Below, piece by piece: positions 35,195 through 48,037 of a stretch of 64,000 nt of DNA. The DNA comes from Ceratodon purpureus (taxonomy: Eukaryota > Streptophyta > Bryopsida > Pseudoditrichales > Ditrichaceae). The first letter of the stretch is position 1. The number at the start of each line of letters is the position of its first letter. Made by a program: the position numbers and the translations under genes. The stretch lies in the NCBI GenBank assembly GCA_014871385.1, contig CM026423.1:15854467-15918466 (forward strand), given 5' to 3'. The notes under the pieces are model-generated. The model was not told where the DNA came from, made no database searches, and was given only the letters and a program-made list of their open reading frames with translations.

Positions 35195-37013
35195 CTTGAA
35201 ATAAATCAAATACTATCTTAGAATAAATTAAACAAGTCTTGTTGTTTTTGTAAGAAACTTGTCATAAATATAACAAATAATGAACAATGTAGGCAATTAT
35301 GATGTGTTGAAGACACCCATATAATATATAAGTAAAAGTAGAGTCCAACAATATGATGATCCTAAGCTCAGCCATCCAAAGAAAAAGAAGAAATATCAAT
35401 ATGAGATTGTCACTCCAACTTTTCTACTATGTTTTTTCATCATAGTCTATTTATAGTCTTATTCTTTTCTATTTATAAATTTTTTTGATCCATTATAGAT
35501 CTTTTAGTTCTTTTCCAACTTAATTTAAAGTCATTTGGTCTTTTATAGTCATCAATCATCTAATTTTGGAAATGTTGTAGTTCTCCTTTATTTCATCTTG
35601 AGTTGCTAAATTCTACTCTACAAGTTCTAAATTAGAATTGGTTTAATTTTGGTGCACTAAATGTAGAAGTGTTAAAGAGTTGTTTAACTCCAAGTGCACA
35701 TGTTGTCAACTTAGAGTTGTTTGTTTCTAGTCTATCCATCTTCAATTTGGATTTTTTTATACACTTTTATACAAATTTAGAGACTATGCCCACACTATGT
35801 ATTAAAGGTAGACAAACCTAAAGTTGATCACTTAAGGATTTCAGCATATGTGTTTGAGGTATATAATTTGAAGAGGATTTTTCATGTGTACAAACACAAG
35901 GTTCTTGTTGAATGCAAAAATTTCCGTAATTTTATTTCCAATATTGAAATAATTACAATTATTTGAAGTGAAACGTTGAAATCACACATGGTGGACATAT
36001 AGGCTAATGTAAAACTGACCACCATGACACCAAAACGTCTACCTGAACCCTTTAATGCCCAGAGTGGTTCTAGAGGAACCACTGTTTTTTGGTTGATGTA
36101 TCTTTAAAACTCTCTTTGTTGAAATTAGTGATACAATTTATACTATCCAACCGTATGAATGTAAGCATAGCTTAATGACACAAGTGTCGTTTAAATCTTG
36201 GTAAGATTGAACCATTGGATTGGAAGATTATAATATGTCTTTGATTTGTATAATGCACACTCAAAATTGAAATTTTTGGGGGTGTCTGACTTCAAGGTTA
36301 AGTAGAATTTGGATTAAATTTTCAAAATTAAAAGTGAAGATGTTCAGCAATGGCCTATATCAACACTTCTTCATTGCAATCTTTCATGTCAAGAACACAC
36401 TCATACATAATTATTGTAGATTTTATAAGTGAGAGTAACTTATCAATGTAAAGTTTAGGACAAAATTTATACATTAAAATAAGAAAGGACTTGGTACATT
36501 GATCAAGATTGGAATATATACACTACTAGAACATGAACAAGAGAACACAATCCAAAAAATATATACAAAATAACATACTTACAAATAGAAAAAATACCAC
36601 ATAGTACATGTGTCGTATTTGTGAGTATATGTTGTATTTTAATGTATTTGCAATATTTTGGTGTTTTGAACATAGATATTTGAATAGCTAAGAAAGTTAG
36701 ATTTCAAAAAAAAAATTGACATCATCTACAAAATCAAAAGTTGCAACTTGCACATCTGAACTTCAAAAGTTAAACTGAGATGGTTCGCAGATTTTTAAGC
36801 ACTTCATTTTCTAATGATCCGGTGACCACTTAGTGATCACCTTGGCACTGAAGGGTTAACGCCTTCTTTGAACCCTTCAAATATTCCATGTGCAAAGCAT
36901 CAAAATCGCAGAGTTTGAAACTTCTACACAACCATTCCTCTCCATCCAAAATGCAAAGTACCCAGTTCTCATAACACTCACGTGACATAATTTAAATAAG
37001 TCCTGTTCTTAAT
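35195..37013. other. AT-rich intergenic region, no gene recognised
   Basis: Very AT-rich, with the F-box promoter at its left. GTGACCACTTAGTGATCACC near 36830 is partly palindromic. No frame has protein-like composition. Confidence 0.5.
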
Positions 37014-37462
37014 CCCAGCTTCACTTCTAGAACTCTACTCTAGACAAATGAAGAGAATGACTCGTAATACCTCAAGGCAACCTCTTTCAAAGCCAAAGAT
37101 GAATCTTTCTTCATAATTCTTCTAAGCAAGAAGCGGTTACCATTACAGACCAAAACTGCTGTCATACCAAAACTGTTGATCAGATGCACAATCTGATCCA
37201 GCCATTCCTCTTCTAAGCCTCACGGCCAGATTGAAAACTGACACATAGAATCAGCGAATCCCAATGCCCAACATTGATTGGTATGTCATGTCCTCAGCAT
37301 CACGAACCTTATATTATCACAAGGAAAACATCACCTAAACAAATCACACACATATTCAAGCACGTCGCCAAGCATCGAATGCATTCAAAGCTGTTCACAA
37401 CGAAGCCCCGGCAACTTTTCACAGTTGAGTCACGGTGAAGCTTCACCACCATGTATCAGACT
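37014..37462 (+). repeat. Unfilled paralogous copy of the Copia insertion target
   Basis: The segment reads continuously from the sequence found left of the Copia element (9073-9382) into that found right of it (32723-32865). The junction is CACGAACCTTATATTATCACAAGG with no insert. It differs from the filled copy by scattered substitutions and a short gap (TCAGGTGGAAGC versus TCAGC), so the duplication is older than the retrotransposon. Confidence 0.85.
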
Positions 37463-38932
37463 ACTGTCCAAATTCTGTACTGCACCAAGTCTGCTCACTT
37501 AATGTGACTTGCAATCCCCACATCAGCATGTAATTCCAATATAACTCACAAAGATTCCGAGGATCAAGTCTCTGCTGAGCATGTAAGGATAACATAAGTT
37601 ACTGTACTCCGTTCACTATTAATGTCAATTCTACCACAAGGAGGAAAAACAACTTCTTAAACCCTGTCACAGAGCCTGTGCGACACAAACACTACACGGG
37701 AAATGAATTCACGGACAGCAGTAAACGCAAACCTGCATGGAACTATGTATCGAATCATGCCTACTCAGAAACCTATCACCTCCAAACTCTAGAGGAAGAT
37801 CACAGGTAACATTCTAGTCCAGTGGACAAAATTCTCAGCAGATCAAAACGCCAAAGCAGATCAAAACCAATTTCCTTCAGAACGTAGACAGGATGTTCAG
37901 AAATGTGGCAGGCTCCACATGCATCGAAGCAAACTTGGGTGCGGAAGGTGGTATTCATGCAGACACAATGCAGGGAAAATCTGGGTGATTGGGCACAACC
38001 AAGGAGATGGGCAAGACCGGCGCTGCTGTACAAAGATCTGTCGGAAAGGCAAAGCATTGATCCGAACAAAATGAGAGCGCGTTTGGTGCCTTGCATGAAG
38101 GTCAATCCCAAATACGCGTGACGATAGTGCTCATGAAAATTATGACATGTTGACAGATCCACACCGCCTTATTCCGTGTTTTCCTTTTTCTCTTTTTCCT
38201 AACTCCACACTGTTATTTGAATGTACAAATGCTCTGAATTGGGAATCTTCACTTCTTATTTAAATGTAGTGAGGACTATATATATGGATATTCACCTACT
38301 TAGAAGACCCTAGATGCTTCTACGGTATTACCATTTTGTTTTTATATTAATTTCTTTCGAAACAAGTGAAACCGTACGTCTTCATTGTTCTGATGGCGAC
38401 AAGCATCCAAGGATGCCGAGTGAATCCAAAGCGCTGATCTAAGTATCATGAGAACAAGGATTCCGGTTACGTTGCCTAGCGTCCTCGATGTTTTCTTCAT
38501 GAAGCTCCATGGAGAAAAGTTGCCGGTCCTGTGAGATCTACAATGATCGTAATGGTGGGTTCTACACCACGCCACATCCCAACATGCCATTCGATGAGCT
38601 GACTAAACTAATATAACACTAATACTTCATTCTGTAAACATGCCATCAAGCTCATCCAAATCAAACTACCTAGACTAATATTAATTATCTGAATAAGAAA
38701 ATAAAGTTTGATTAAATTTATAGGTACTGTAGTGGAAAAGAATAAGATTACTTTACAAATTGGTCCTTCAAACCATATGGTAGAAGGTTGAATCGAATAC
38801 AGAGTAATTCAAATCTGGTAGCAGTTCTAGCTCGGGACACTGAGAGTGAATGGTATGTACTGTACAGTTAACTAAATTACGACGAAACCCATCATTAGCC
38901 CCAACACGATGTGAAACTAAACAATCTGCACT
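37463..38932. other. Intergenic, no gene recognised
   Basis: A 120-residue minus-strand frame at 37800-38162 is present but lacks domain or codon evidence. The rest is AT-rich and leads to the 3' end of the ABC ATPase gene. Confidence 0.45.
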
Positions 38933-41814
38933 TCAGTACCGAATTGGACCAAGTAAGCTTCCATCTGCGAACTGCACAACCAATGAAATCACACGAGTCG
39001 TCAATGACAAGAAACACATTCCTGAACACCTTCGCTTTACATTATCTCTCACAATACGCAGCTCAAGCTGAACCCTTTCAGACGATTGTGAATCTTTGGT
39101 CTATAAGCTAGCCTCAGCTTCAACCACAACGCATTCCAGACATAAGCAGAAGTTTATAGAAAGTTCTATTGCAGTCAACATTGATATGATGATTACCTGC
39201 CGCACGATTGGTTCCATAGACGTATCAAACTCAGCAGTTGGACCTTCCCATACCACTTTCCCTTCATGTAAAAATAGTATTCTGCAACATTGTTGAACGC
39301 AAACAGATTACAACAAGATATTGCCGAGCACTTGCACTGAAGACAACTGCTAAAAATGCACTGCAATCCGCAAAAATTTAACGCAAAAGAATTGTATAAT
39401 TATGAAGATGGTAACAATATACCTATCAACAGCTCGGCGAATAGTGCTATGTTGATGCGTGACAACAACGTAAGATGATATTGTTCCAGGTTTTCCTTGT
39501 GCATCGCGACCATTTCTATGAACCGAACGTATCAAATCCTCAACCACAGTTGAAGCAATCGGGTCCAGCCCTGCTGTAGGCTCATCATACATTACCAGCT
39601 GCAGCCAGCAATAAGATAACAAAACTCAGCAAAAATATTGACCCCAGGCTCTTTTTTCGAAAACGAGTCTCTTATCGCCAAATGCTAGCCAGGACACAGG
39701 CAAGATGAGCATTATCTTCTTACCTCTTGTTCGGAATGGCCGGGCTTGTCATCAGATATGATAGCACGGGCTAGTGCTACTCTTTTCTTCATACCACCTG
39801 ATAATTCTGACGGCAGCCGCTCTTCAACATCCTAACATAAGAGATCAATAGGTGGGATCAGTCCCATGTAGTGGAATGCAATAAATCAATACAATGTCCG
39901 GCTTATAACGTATAACTGAACCTGGAAAGGATTTTCTCCTGCTAGTCACCGATTACGCGACAATCCAAACTAAGAACCTTGTACACTTACTTTCAACCCA
40001 ACGGCTGCTAAGCTTTCCCGAACGAGCTCAGCGATTCTCTCATCAGACAAATTAGAATGTTCATACCTGCAAACCAGTTGATGCAAGTGCTCAGAATGGT
40101 CAGCAGAATCATGAGAATATCATGTAAACACACGATACACACAATGCAGCCACAAATTTTGATCCTGCGATTATACAAAGAATATCATCAGTCCCCTAAC
40201 AGTAACATATGCCAGTAGTATCCAGGAAATCCAGACAAAATATGTGGTGGCATGGAATAGGATACATACAGCATAAAGCCAACATTTTCTCGGACGGTCA
40301 ATGAATCGAACAATGCCGCACTCTGAAATACCTGCACACCACATGGAATTGAAGAAATCAGAACACCGATACATGCATGAGATCCTCCTCGCTAACCAGT
40401 GCATGTGTTCAAACAACAGTTGAAAAATGCATGTGAACTAGAAAGCAAGTTTCTAAACTTGTCCGACAACTGAACAACATAACAGACACAGGTTCACCGG
40501 ACTCACCAAACCAATTCGAAGCCCACCAAGATCTTCATCATCACTAGCCAGACCCTCTCGCTTAATCCCGCGTATATACACCTCTCCCTATAAACGATTG
40601 AAGCGACAAAATCAGATAGATTGCCTCTCAAGAACCTTGAACTTCATAAAACCAGGAGGACAGTCCGTGCTGTCAGGCGCGGAAAACAGAAACATCTTCA
40701 CACTCAGCAAAGAAATCACCAACACCGCATCATAACTTTCTCACCAATAATCAAGTTATGAAATCCACTTTGCACAGCTAATAAAATTCCATTAATATTC
40801 ATGCTCACCTTATCTGGAGCAAGTAGTCCAGCCATGATGCGGAGCACAGTAGATTTGCCTGTGCCAGAGGGACCTATGATACCGACCGCTTCCCCATCTC
40901 GTATCTGACAATCATAGCAAATAAAAAAATTCGGATAAAGCCAAATCAACTCGGATTAACAAACTGATACTTCCGAGACTAGGGTAAGTGCATGTGTGTG
41001 ACGACAATCAAATGCAGACCTGATTGCATGCTAGACTGAGTCAGATCATGATTCAAAAAGTCTAAGTAGCAGAGATGAGCTTACCTTAAAGCTAGCACCT
41101 TGCAAGATGTGCTTCTCACCAAAGGATTTGTAAACATTACGACATTCGATTAAAACTTCCGCATCATCTTCATCTCCAGCTGGATTGAAGCTTGGTCTTG
41201 CCGCATCACCAACATTCTCAGACGAATGAAGCTGAGTACTCTGCAATTTATTTGTAAAACTTCAAAACCCTACCCTTATCGGTCACAATCACTGCTTCAT
41301 CAATCTCCGACAACAAATACTCACACCAGCATCTGCAACCTGGAATCACGTAATTTGCAAACAAACTTTACATCTTGCCAGATGTGCATGAGCTTTCAAA
41401 ATGCTACCACAGGCACCTGAATCTCTATCCATTTTCCCGGCTCCACATTGCCACCACTGGAGCGGGTCGCCGCCTCTGCCACCACCCTAGTCTCCAGCAA
41501 GATTCTAGTGAGCTCGGATATAAATCAACAGCAATGATTATAAAGTCTGAAGACGCAATCAACTGGGAACATAATGCTACAAAAATAATGAAACCAATGG
41601 GGCTTCTGCTCTTGCACATTCTTTACAGAACACCATACACGAATGATTACATGAACCCCAACTGATACATCCAGAAAACTCACCTTTCCATCTCACATCT
41701 CACACGACAGTGTCCAAACCCGGCACGCCGCCGTCCAAAGCTGGAGCCAGAGATTGTTGAGACGGCCGTGGCAACGCCAACACTTCCACGTGGAACCGCA
41801 AACATGGTGTTCAT
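38933..41814 (-). CDS. TGD3: TGD3-type plastid lipid-import ABC ATPase (11 exons)
   Basis: TGD3 is the ATPase of the plastid inner-envelope TGD1-TGD2-TGD3 complex, which imports ER-derived lipid. Exons on the minus strand are 41684-41814, 41417-41504, 41085-41240, 40809-40904, 40507-40587, 40270-40331, 39991-40066, 39724-39831, 39423-39598, 39197-39281 and 38933-38971. All phases agree and the product has 365 residues. The N-terminus (MNTMFAVPRGSVGVATAVST) is Ser/Arg-rich without acids, as in plastid transit peptides. Walker A is GPSGTGKST, the Q-loop VFQSAALFDSLTV, the signature LSGGMKKRVALARA, Walker B VMYDEPTAGLDP, and the H-loop VTHQ. The C-terminus, FADGSLLGPIRY, is the TGD3-type tail. 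The exon 2 donor (GTGCCT) is weak. The gene appears intact. Confidence 0.92.
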
Positions 41815-42816
41815 CGTACAGAAAACCCCCTGCACCACACATAAAATCAATCAACTCAGCTATTAAAAAAAATAAAAAATAAAAAAAACCCAATTGCCCT
41901 GCCATTCTCCTCCAATTGACCCCAGGAAATAGTCCTCAAATAAAACATCCTTCACTTCTCCAGTAAACCAATACAACTCCCCAATTCAAGACAAACCCTA
42001 AAGCCTCAAATACTCCAACACTAAGCCCTCCATCAAAAAATGCACCTACCAAAAGCAACCAACCAAACAAACAAACAATCCCCTACACCCTCAACAAACC
42101 CTACCCATAAGACACACAAACAAAAACCAAAATCCTCTACCCAATCCGCACCACAAAACTCATCACCCCTTGAAAAAACTCCCTTCCTCGTTTCTCAAAG
42201 ATTTCTTTTTCTGTAGCTTCACCCAGTGTAGCAAACTCAGACCCAATCAACAAAGCTACATTGAAAAACATGAGGAACACAATGGGGTGATGATGGTGAG
42301 TTGCATACCAGTGAAGTGATTCTCCTTGAAAATGCAGAGCTCCTCGTTGGAACGAATGTGTGAATCTCTTTGAAAAGATCAGAGTGGAGTTCTTTTGGGG
42401 AACTTGAGGATGGTGAATTGAGGTAAGTAGAAACTGGACTGTAGTGTTGGAGTGAGTATGGAATTGTGGACGCAGGTGGAGGTGGAGGTGGAGGTGAAGG
42501 TGGAGGTCGGGATTTGCAGCTGTGGAGTTGGCCACCCGAGTGATCAGGCGTGAGCGAGTGAGTGGAGATTGCGTTTTGCTCAATACTGGGAGCGTCACCC
42601 ATTTGCGTCACCCCCGGAGAGGGCGAGGGCGATGAGCTCCCTCTTGGATGCATTTCATTCGCTTGTTCCCGGGACTTATTTCATTCGTTCGTTTCATCGT
42701 GTTACTATCACGAGTCCCTCTCAGGCTGGGGCAGGATGGAAGGTCGGCCCTATTCAGAATGGTTTCAGCCCCTCGGACAAGTTTTGGTCCATGTTCGTGG
42801 TCTCTCTGAGGCCTAA
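41815..42816. promoter_or_regulatory. TGD3 upstream region with a GGTGGA microsatellite
   Basis: It is CA-rich near the start codon. A GGTGGA hexamer run lies at about 42475-42510 and a GC-richer block at 42230-42660. It probably holds the 5' untranslated region and promoter. Several overlapping frames are open in the GC-richer block, but none has protein evidence. Confidence 0.45.
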
Positions 42817-43033
42817 GGTAGACACACTCATTATCACGAATTGACCCAATACCACCAACTTCTACACCTCTCCTTCATTTCAGGAAGAGAATGTAGACTA
42901 TGAGTACATGGCTTATGTATTGACCACATATTCATAAGTCATGTACTCATGACCTACATTCTCTTGCTGAAATTAAGGAGAGGTGTAGAAGTTAGTGGTA
43001 TTGGGTGAATTCGTGATAATGGGTGTGTGTACC
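42817..43033. mobile_element. Fold-back MITE, PIF/Harbinger-like
   Basis: Two arms of about 105 bp form a near-complete inverted repeat (42817-42921 and 42930-43033). The left includes CATTATCACGAATTGACCCA and the right its complement with few changes. The end GGGTACACACACC and flanking TAA on both sides fit a TWA target duplication. Confidence 0.78.
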
Positions 43034-43894
43034 CTAATCCATACGGGAGCTAGAGGATGTTTCACAACTTTTTTCCAACATGGCACTTTGTTTTTTGAAA
43101 ATCTTCTTTTTCGGTATTTTATGTGGAATTCCAAGCACTATAGTAGTGCCCGATAGTATTGAATTACATTTGTTATACCATATCACTCTACTTTATTGCA
43201 GGTAGATTCCAAAGCAATATCTAAAGCAAGATCTAAAGTTAAAAAGTCATCGTTGCCACTCTCCATACTTCCTCTCATGTGGCAACCACTTGCTCATTTG
43301 AACAAATGCTATTCATCCAACTCATTGTCGTTCATGCAAGTTTCCTACCGTGTGGTTTGGACTTTAATGCCCCCGCGAACGTTGCACCCAGGCAGTGCCC
43401 CTATACAGCAGCCGGATGGCCGGATGAGAGTTCATCCATCCACGACTCTCCTCAGTTTGCTCCCCTCCCCGCCCATTATTTGCTCCTACTCCTCTCCAGC
43501 GATTCCTCTCCTTCACAGTTCCTCTCCTTCACACAATGCTCAACTTGCCATGGCCCTTGCTACGGCCGTGCTTGTGATCTTTGACATTTTTCTTATAGTT
43601 GACTTATATTGGTCTTTGTTGGTACTTGTGTTTCAAAATTTGTCCTTTCATCAATGCTATGCATATAAAGTGGGGTCTTAATCAACTTTTTATATTCAAT
43701 TTGCCACTCTCCATGTTTGATATCCTCCAAATGGTATGCACATAATTCATGTTAAAATTTAAATCTAATCATCTTAACCCTTTATTTGGATAGTTGCCTT
43801 CGGTAATGTAAACGACAACATATCCACGAGATTATAAATAGGAGTTGTAATAAACAGTTGCAAAAAGAATTCTCAAAGAGACTATGACAACAAC
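43034..43894. other. Intergenic, no gene recognised
   Basis: It contains a 161-residue plus-strand frame (43196-43681) with low-complexity Ser/Leu/Pro content. No start context or domain supports it. Confidence 0.4.
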
Positions 43895-46892
43895 AAAAAA
43901 CTCGTTTGAAATAATGTGCACTAATCACACTTAGTTTTTAAAAAGAAGGTCAACAACACCAAAAGACTTCCAATATGCCAACTCTAAAGTTGAAGACCAT
44001 TACAACACAAAGAAAGACCATCGCAAGACAACCACAAAAACAACAAAGACCAAGACAAGACAACCACAAGAACAATGACAAAGCTCACGAGATTACAAGC
44101 AGGGCAAGGGCAAGAGCGAGTTAAACAGCAAGTGATGAAGATCTCTTGTGTGAGAAAAATGAGAGAAAACCCTAGAGTTGTAAAGGGGGGAAATTGGAGA
44201 ATCTAAGAGAGGTAACCGGTGATCCTCAAGCCGCGAAACATCCAAATATTGAGGGTCCTGAGGCTTAGCAGTGTCGCACCGGCCCTCCAGACCGCATATT
44301 CAGGTTCGCGGGCTCCATAGAATATAACCCGGGCTTTGGAACCTGAAGAGTCTAGCGAAGACCCTCCAACGAGATTCTCAGGTGATCAATGCGAGACTCT
44401 GCTCCTTTTCTGCTGCCTTTCAGTTCTCGTTTATCATGGACCCAAAGATGACGAGGGAGATGAAGGTGCCACATGGATAGCGCGTGGTTGTTGTTGGAGC
44501 ACTGCTGCGGGACTTCCTAGGCACATTTTCAAGGCGCGTCAGGCCTCCGCAGCAGAGTTGAGGACTTGCGGTAGGGATACTCTTAGAAGATATAGGCACA
44601 ATATCTAGGCAAGTCACAGCGTTTGAATATTGAAGGCATGTACAAAAAACTCGTTTGAAATAATGTGCACTAATCACACTTAGTTTTTAAAAAGAAGGTC
44701 AACAACACCAAAAGACTTCCAATATGCCAACTCTAAAGTTGAAGACCATTACAACACAAAGAAAGACCATCGCAAGACAACCACAAAAACAACAAAGACC
44801 AAGACAAGACAACCACAAGAACAATGACAAAGCTCACGAGATTACAAGCAGGGCAAGGGCAAGAGCGAGTTAAACAGCAAGTGATGAAGATCTCTTGTGT
44901 GAGAAAAATGAGAGAAAACCCTAGAGTTGTAAAGGGGGGAAATTGGAGAATCTAAGAGAGGTAACCGGTGATCCTCAAGCCGCGAAACATCCAAATATTG
45001 AGGGTCCTGAGGCTTAGCAGTGTCGCACCGGCCCTCCAGACCGCATATTCAGGTTCGCGGGCTCCATAGAATATAACCCGGGCTTTGGAACCTGAAGAGT
45101 CTAGCGAAGACCCTCCAACGAGATTCTCAGGTGATCAATGCGAGACTCTGCTCCTTTTCTGCTGCCTTTCAGTTCTCGTTTATCATGGACCCAAAGATGA
45201 CGAGGGAGATGAAGGTGCCACATGGATAGCGCGTGGTTGTTGTTGGAGCACTGCTGCGGGACTTCCTAGGCACATTTTCAAGGCGCGTCAGGCCTCCGCA
45301 GTAGAGTTGAGGACTTGCGGTAGGGATACTCTTAGAAGATATAGGCACAATATCTAGGCAAGTCACAGCGTTTGAATATTGAAGGCATGTACAAAAAACT
45401 CGTTTGAAATAATGTGCACTAATCACACTTAGTTTTTAAAAAGAAGGTCAACAACACCAAAAGACTTCCAATATGCCAACTCTAAAGTTGAAGACCATTA
45501 CAACACAAAGAAAGACCATCGCAAGACAACCACAAAAACAACAAAGACCAAGACAAGACAACCACAAGAACAATGACAAAGCTCACGAGATTACAAGCAG
45601 GGCAAGGGCAAGAGCGAGTTAAACAGCAAGTGATGAAGATCTCTTGTGTGAGAAAAATGAGAGAAAACCCTAGAGTTGTAAAGGGGGGAAATTGGAGAAT
45701 CTAAGAGAGGTAACCGGTGATCCTCAAGCCGCGAAACATCTAAATATTGAGGGTCCTGAGGCTTAGCAGTGTCGCACCGGCCCTCCAGACCGCATATTCA
45801 GGTTCGCGGGCTCCATAGAATATAACCCGGGCTTTGGAACCTGAAGAGTCTAGCGAAGACCCTCCAACGAGATTCTCAGGTGATCAATGCGAGACTCTGC
45901 TCCTTTTCTGCTGCCTTTCAGTTCTCGTTTATCATGGACCCAAAGATGACGAGGGAGATGAAGGTGCCACATGGATAGCGCGTGGTTGTTGTTGGAGCAC
46001 TGCTGCGGGACTTCCTAGGCACATTTTCAAGGCGCGTCAGGCCTCCGCAGTAGAGTTGAGGACTTGCGGTAGGGATACTCTTAGAAGATATAGGCACAAT
46101 ATCTAGGCAAGTCACAGCGTTTGAATATTGAAGGCATGTACAAAAAACTCGTTTGAAATAATGTGCACTAATCACACTTAGTTTTTAAAAAGAAGGTCAA
46201 CAACACCAAAAGACTTCCAATATGCCAACTCTAAAGTTGAAGACCATTACAACACAAAGAAAGACCATCGCAAGACAACCACAAAAACAACAAAGACCAA
46301 GACAAGACAACCACAAGAACAATGACAAAGCTCACGAGATTACAAGCAGGGCAAGGGCAAGAGCGAGTTAAACAGCAAGTGATGAAGATCTCTTGTGTGA
46401 GAAAAATGAGAGAAAACCCTAGAGTTGTAAAGGGGGGAAATTGGAGAATCTAAGAGAGGTAACCGGTGATCCTCAAGCCGCGAAACATCCAAATATTGAG
46501 GGTCCTGAGGCTTAGCAGTGTCGCACCGGCCCTCCAGACCGCATATTCAGGTTCGCGGGCTCCATAGAATATAACCCGGGCTTTGGAACCTGAAGAGTCT
46601 AGCGAAGACCCTCCAACGAGATTCTCAGGTGATCAATGCGAGACTCTGCTCCTTTTCTGCTGCCTTTCAGTTCTCGTTTATCATGGACCCAAAGATGACG
46701 AGGGAGATGAAGGTGCCACATGGATAGCGCGTGGTTGTTGTTGGAGCACTGCTGCGGGACTTCCTAGGCACATTTTCAAGGCGCGTCAGGCCTCCGCAGC
46801 AGAGTTGAGGACTTGCGGTAGGGATACTCTTAGAAGATATAGGCACAATATCTAGGCAAGTCACAGCGTTTGAATATTGAAGGCATGTACAA
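43895..46892. repeat. Four tandem 749-bp units, nearly identical
   Basis: Units begin near 43895, 44644, 45393 and 46142 with AAAAACTCGTTTGAAATAATG. Only a few variants were seen: a CAG/TAG change in copies 2 and 3, and CATCC/CATCT in copy 3. Each unit contains a plus-strand 90-codon frame (from a TTG, product with EPEESSEDPPTRFSGDQCETL) and an 85-codon frame on the other strand. Neither has a recognised domain. High identity indicates recent amplification or gene conversion. Confidence 0.95.
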
Positions 46893-47146
46893 AAAAATGC
46901 CTTGCATAGGTAGCCGCAGACGCTTGGATCATTTTTTGGCACAAATTGTACCAATAAAGAGCAATAGTCTAGAATACTATGCAACAAAGATAATTTGTCC
47001 TAGAATGGAGAGTAGATCGAATGCATTGAAGATTTCCAATCTTAATCATCAAAGTTTGAAGCGTCATATATATCTCAAAATTTAGCACTTCAAAATTCTC
47101 CATTTTCATTGTCAGTTCAAGTAAAAATAAATAGGATAACAAATTA

Positions 47147-48034
47147 GGGCCTCTTTACACTAGTAACCAAGGGCCGTGGCCAAGGGAAAATCTGCAATAT
47201 GATTGGAGGAGAAGAGCCGGCCAGTCCGAGTACACTTTACACTAGCGATAAAAGGAGGAAGTGACCAAGAGGAAAAACGGAAGAAAAAATGACATAGAAT
47301 CCTACATGTCTTGAAATGGATAAGGTTTCATGGTCACCCGGATAATGCGGCGAGACCACCAAAAGAGGTTTTCTCGCCGCAATATCCTGGTGACCAAGAG
47401 CTGAAAAAATGAAGAACCAATGAAATTTGTTTTTTAAAAAAATTCTAAACATTTTTCACCCTGGCCTTTGTCACCGGCTCCACCCTCCTCCGTGGAGGGA
47501 GATTACACACCCTCCACCACCATGTCCTCCTACTTTCTTAGTGTCTACTATACTCTCGCACTTCTCTTTATGCTAAATAGAGCCACCAAATGTGTTGTCC
47601 TAGTTTTTTAGGAGCCAATTTGATGGCCGTAGAGCATTTTTTTGACATTTTCTTGGTGGTTTCTCTCTCCTACCACAAGGAAAAACACATGGATCAAGTT
47701 ACAAGCTCGGGAATTAGAGGATCTATAGTGCATAAATGATATATTTTTACAACCAATAAGTGTTTGGTCTTAATACATTTTTGAATAATTAAGATTTAAC
47801 CGCACATCGCTATAAAATCTAAGTTAATATCAAGAAATGTAAGTTATCAAATCTACTCTTTTCAAAAATACATAAAAAAATTCAGCCCACTTAGCCGGCA
47901 GGTCCAAGTTCACTCTACACTATTGGAAGTGACCAAGGGATGAGAAAATTGGCTCTTGGTCATGGCTCTTGACCAAGGGCCGTGACCAAGAGAATTATTT
48001 GTCCCGGCCCTTGGTCACTAGTGTAAAGAGGCCC
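47147..48034. mobile_element. 888-bp PIF/Harbinger-type MITE, TTA target duplication
   Basis: The termini are inverted: GGGCCTCTTTACACTAGT-(A)-ACCAAGGGCCG at the left, and its complement ending CACTAGTGTAAAGAGGCCC at the right. TTA flanks both sides (47144-47146 and 48035-48037). Subterminal CTTGGTCA/TGACCAAG repeats recur internally. No transposase is encoded. Confidence 0.9.
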
Positions 48035-48037
48035 TTA

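Noticed and set aside
37800-38162. 120-residue minus-strand ORF
   Set aside because: No domain, unusual Cys/His content, no splice or promoter context.
44336-46855. 90-codon ORF in each 749-bp unit as a gene family
   Set aside because: It begins at TTG, lacks a recognised domain, and its repetition only reflects the tandem duplication. Recorded as a repeat.
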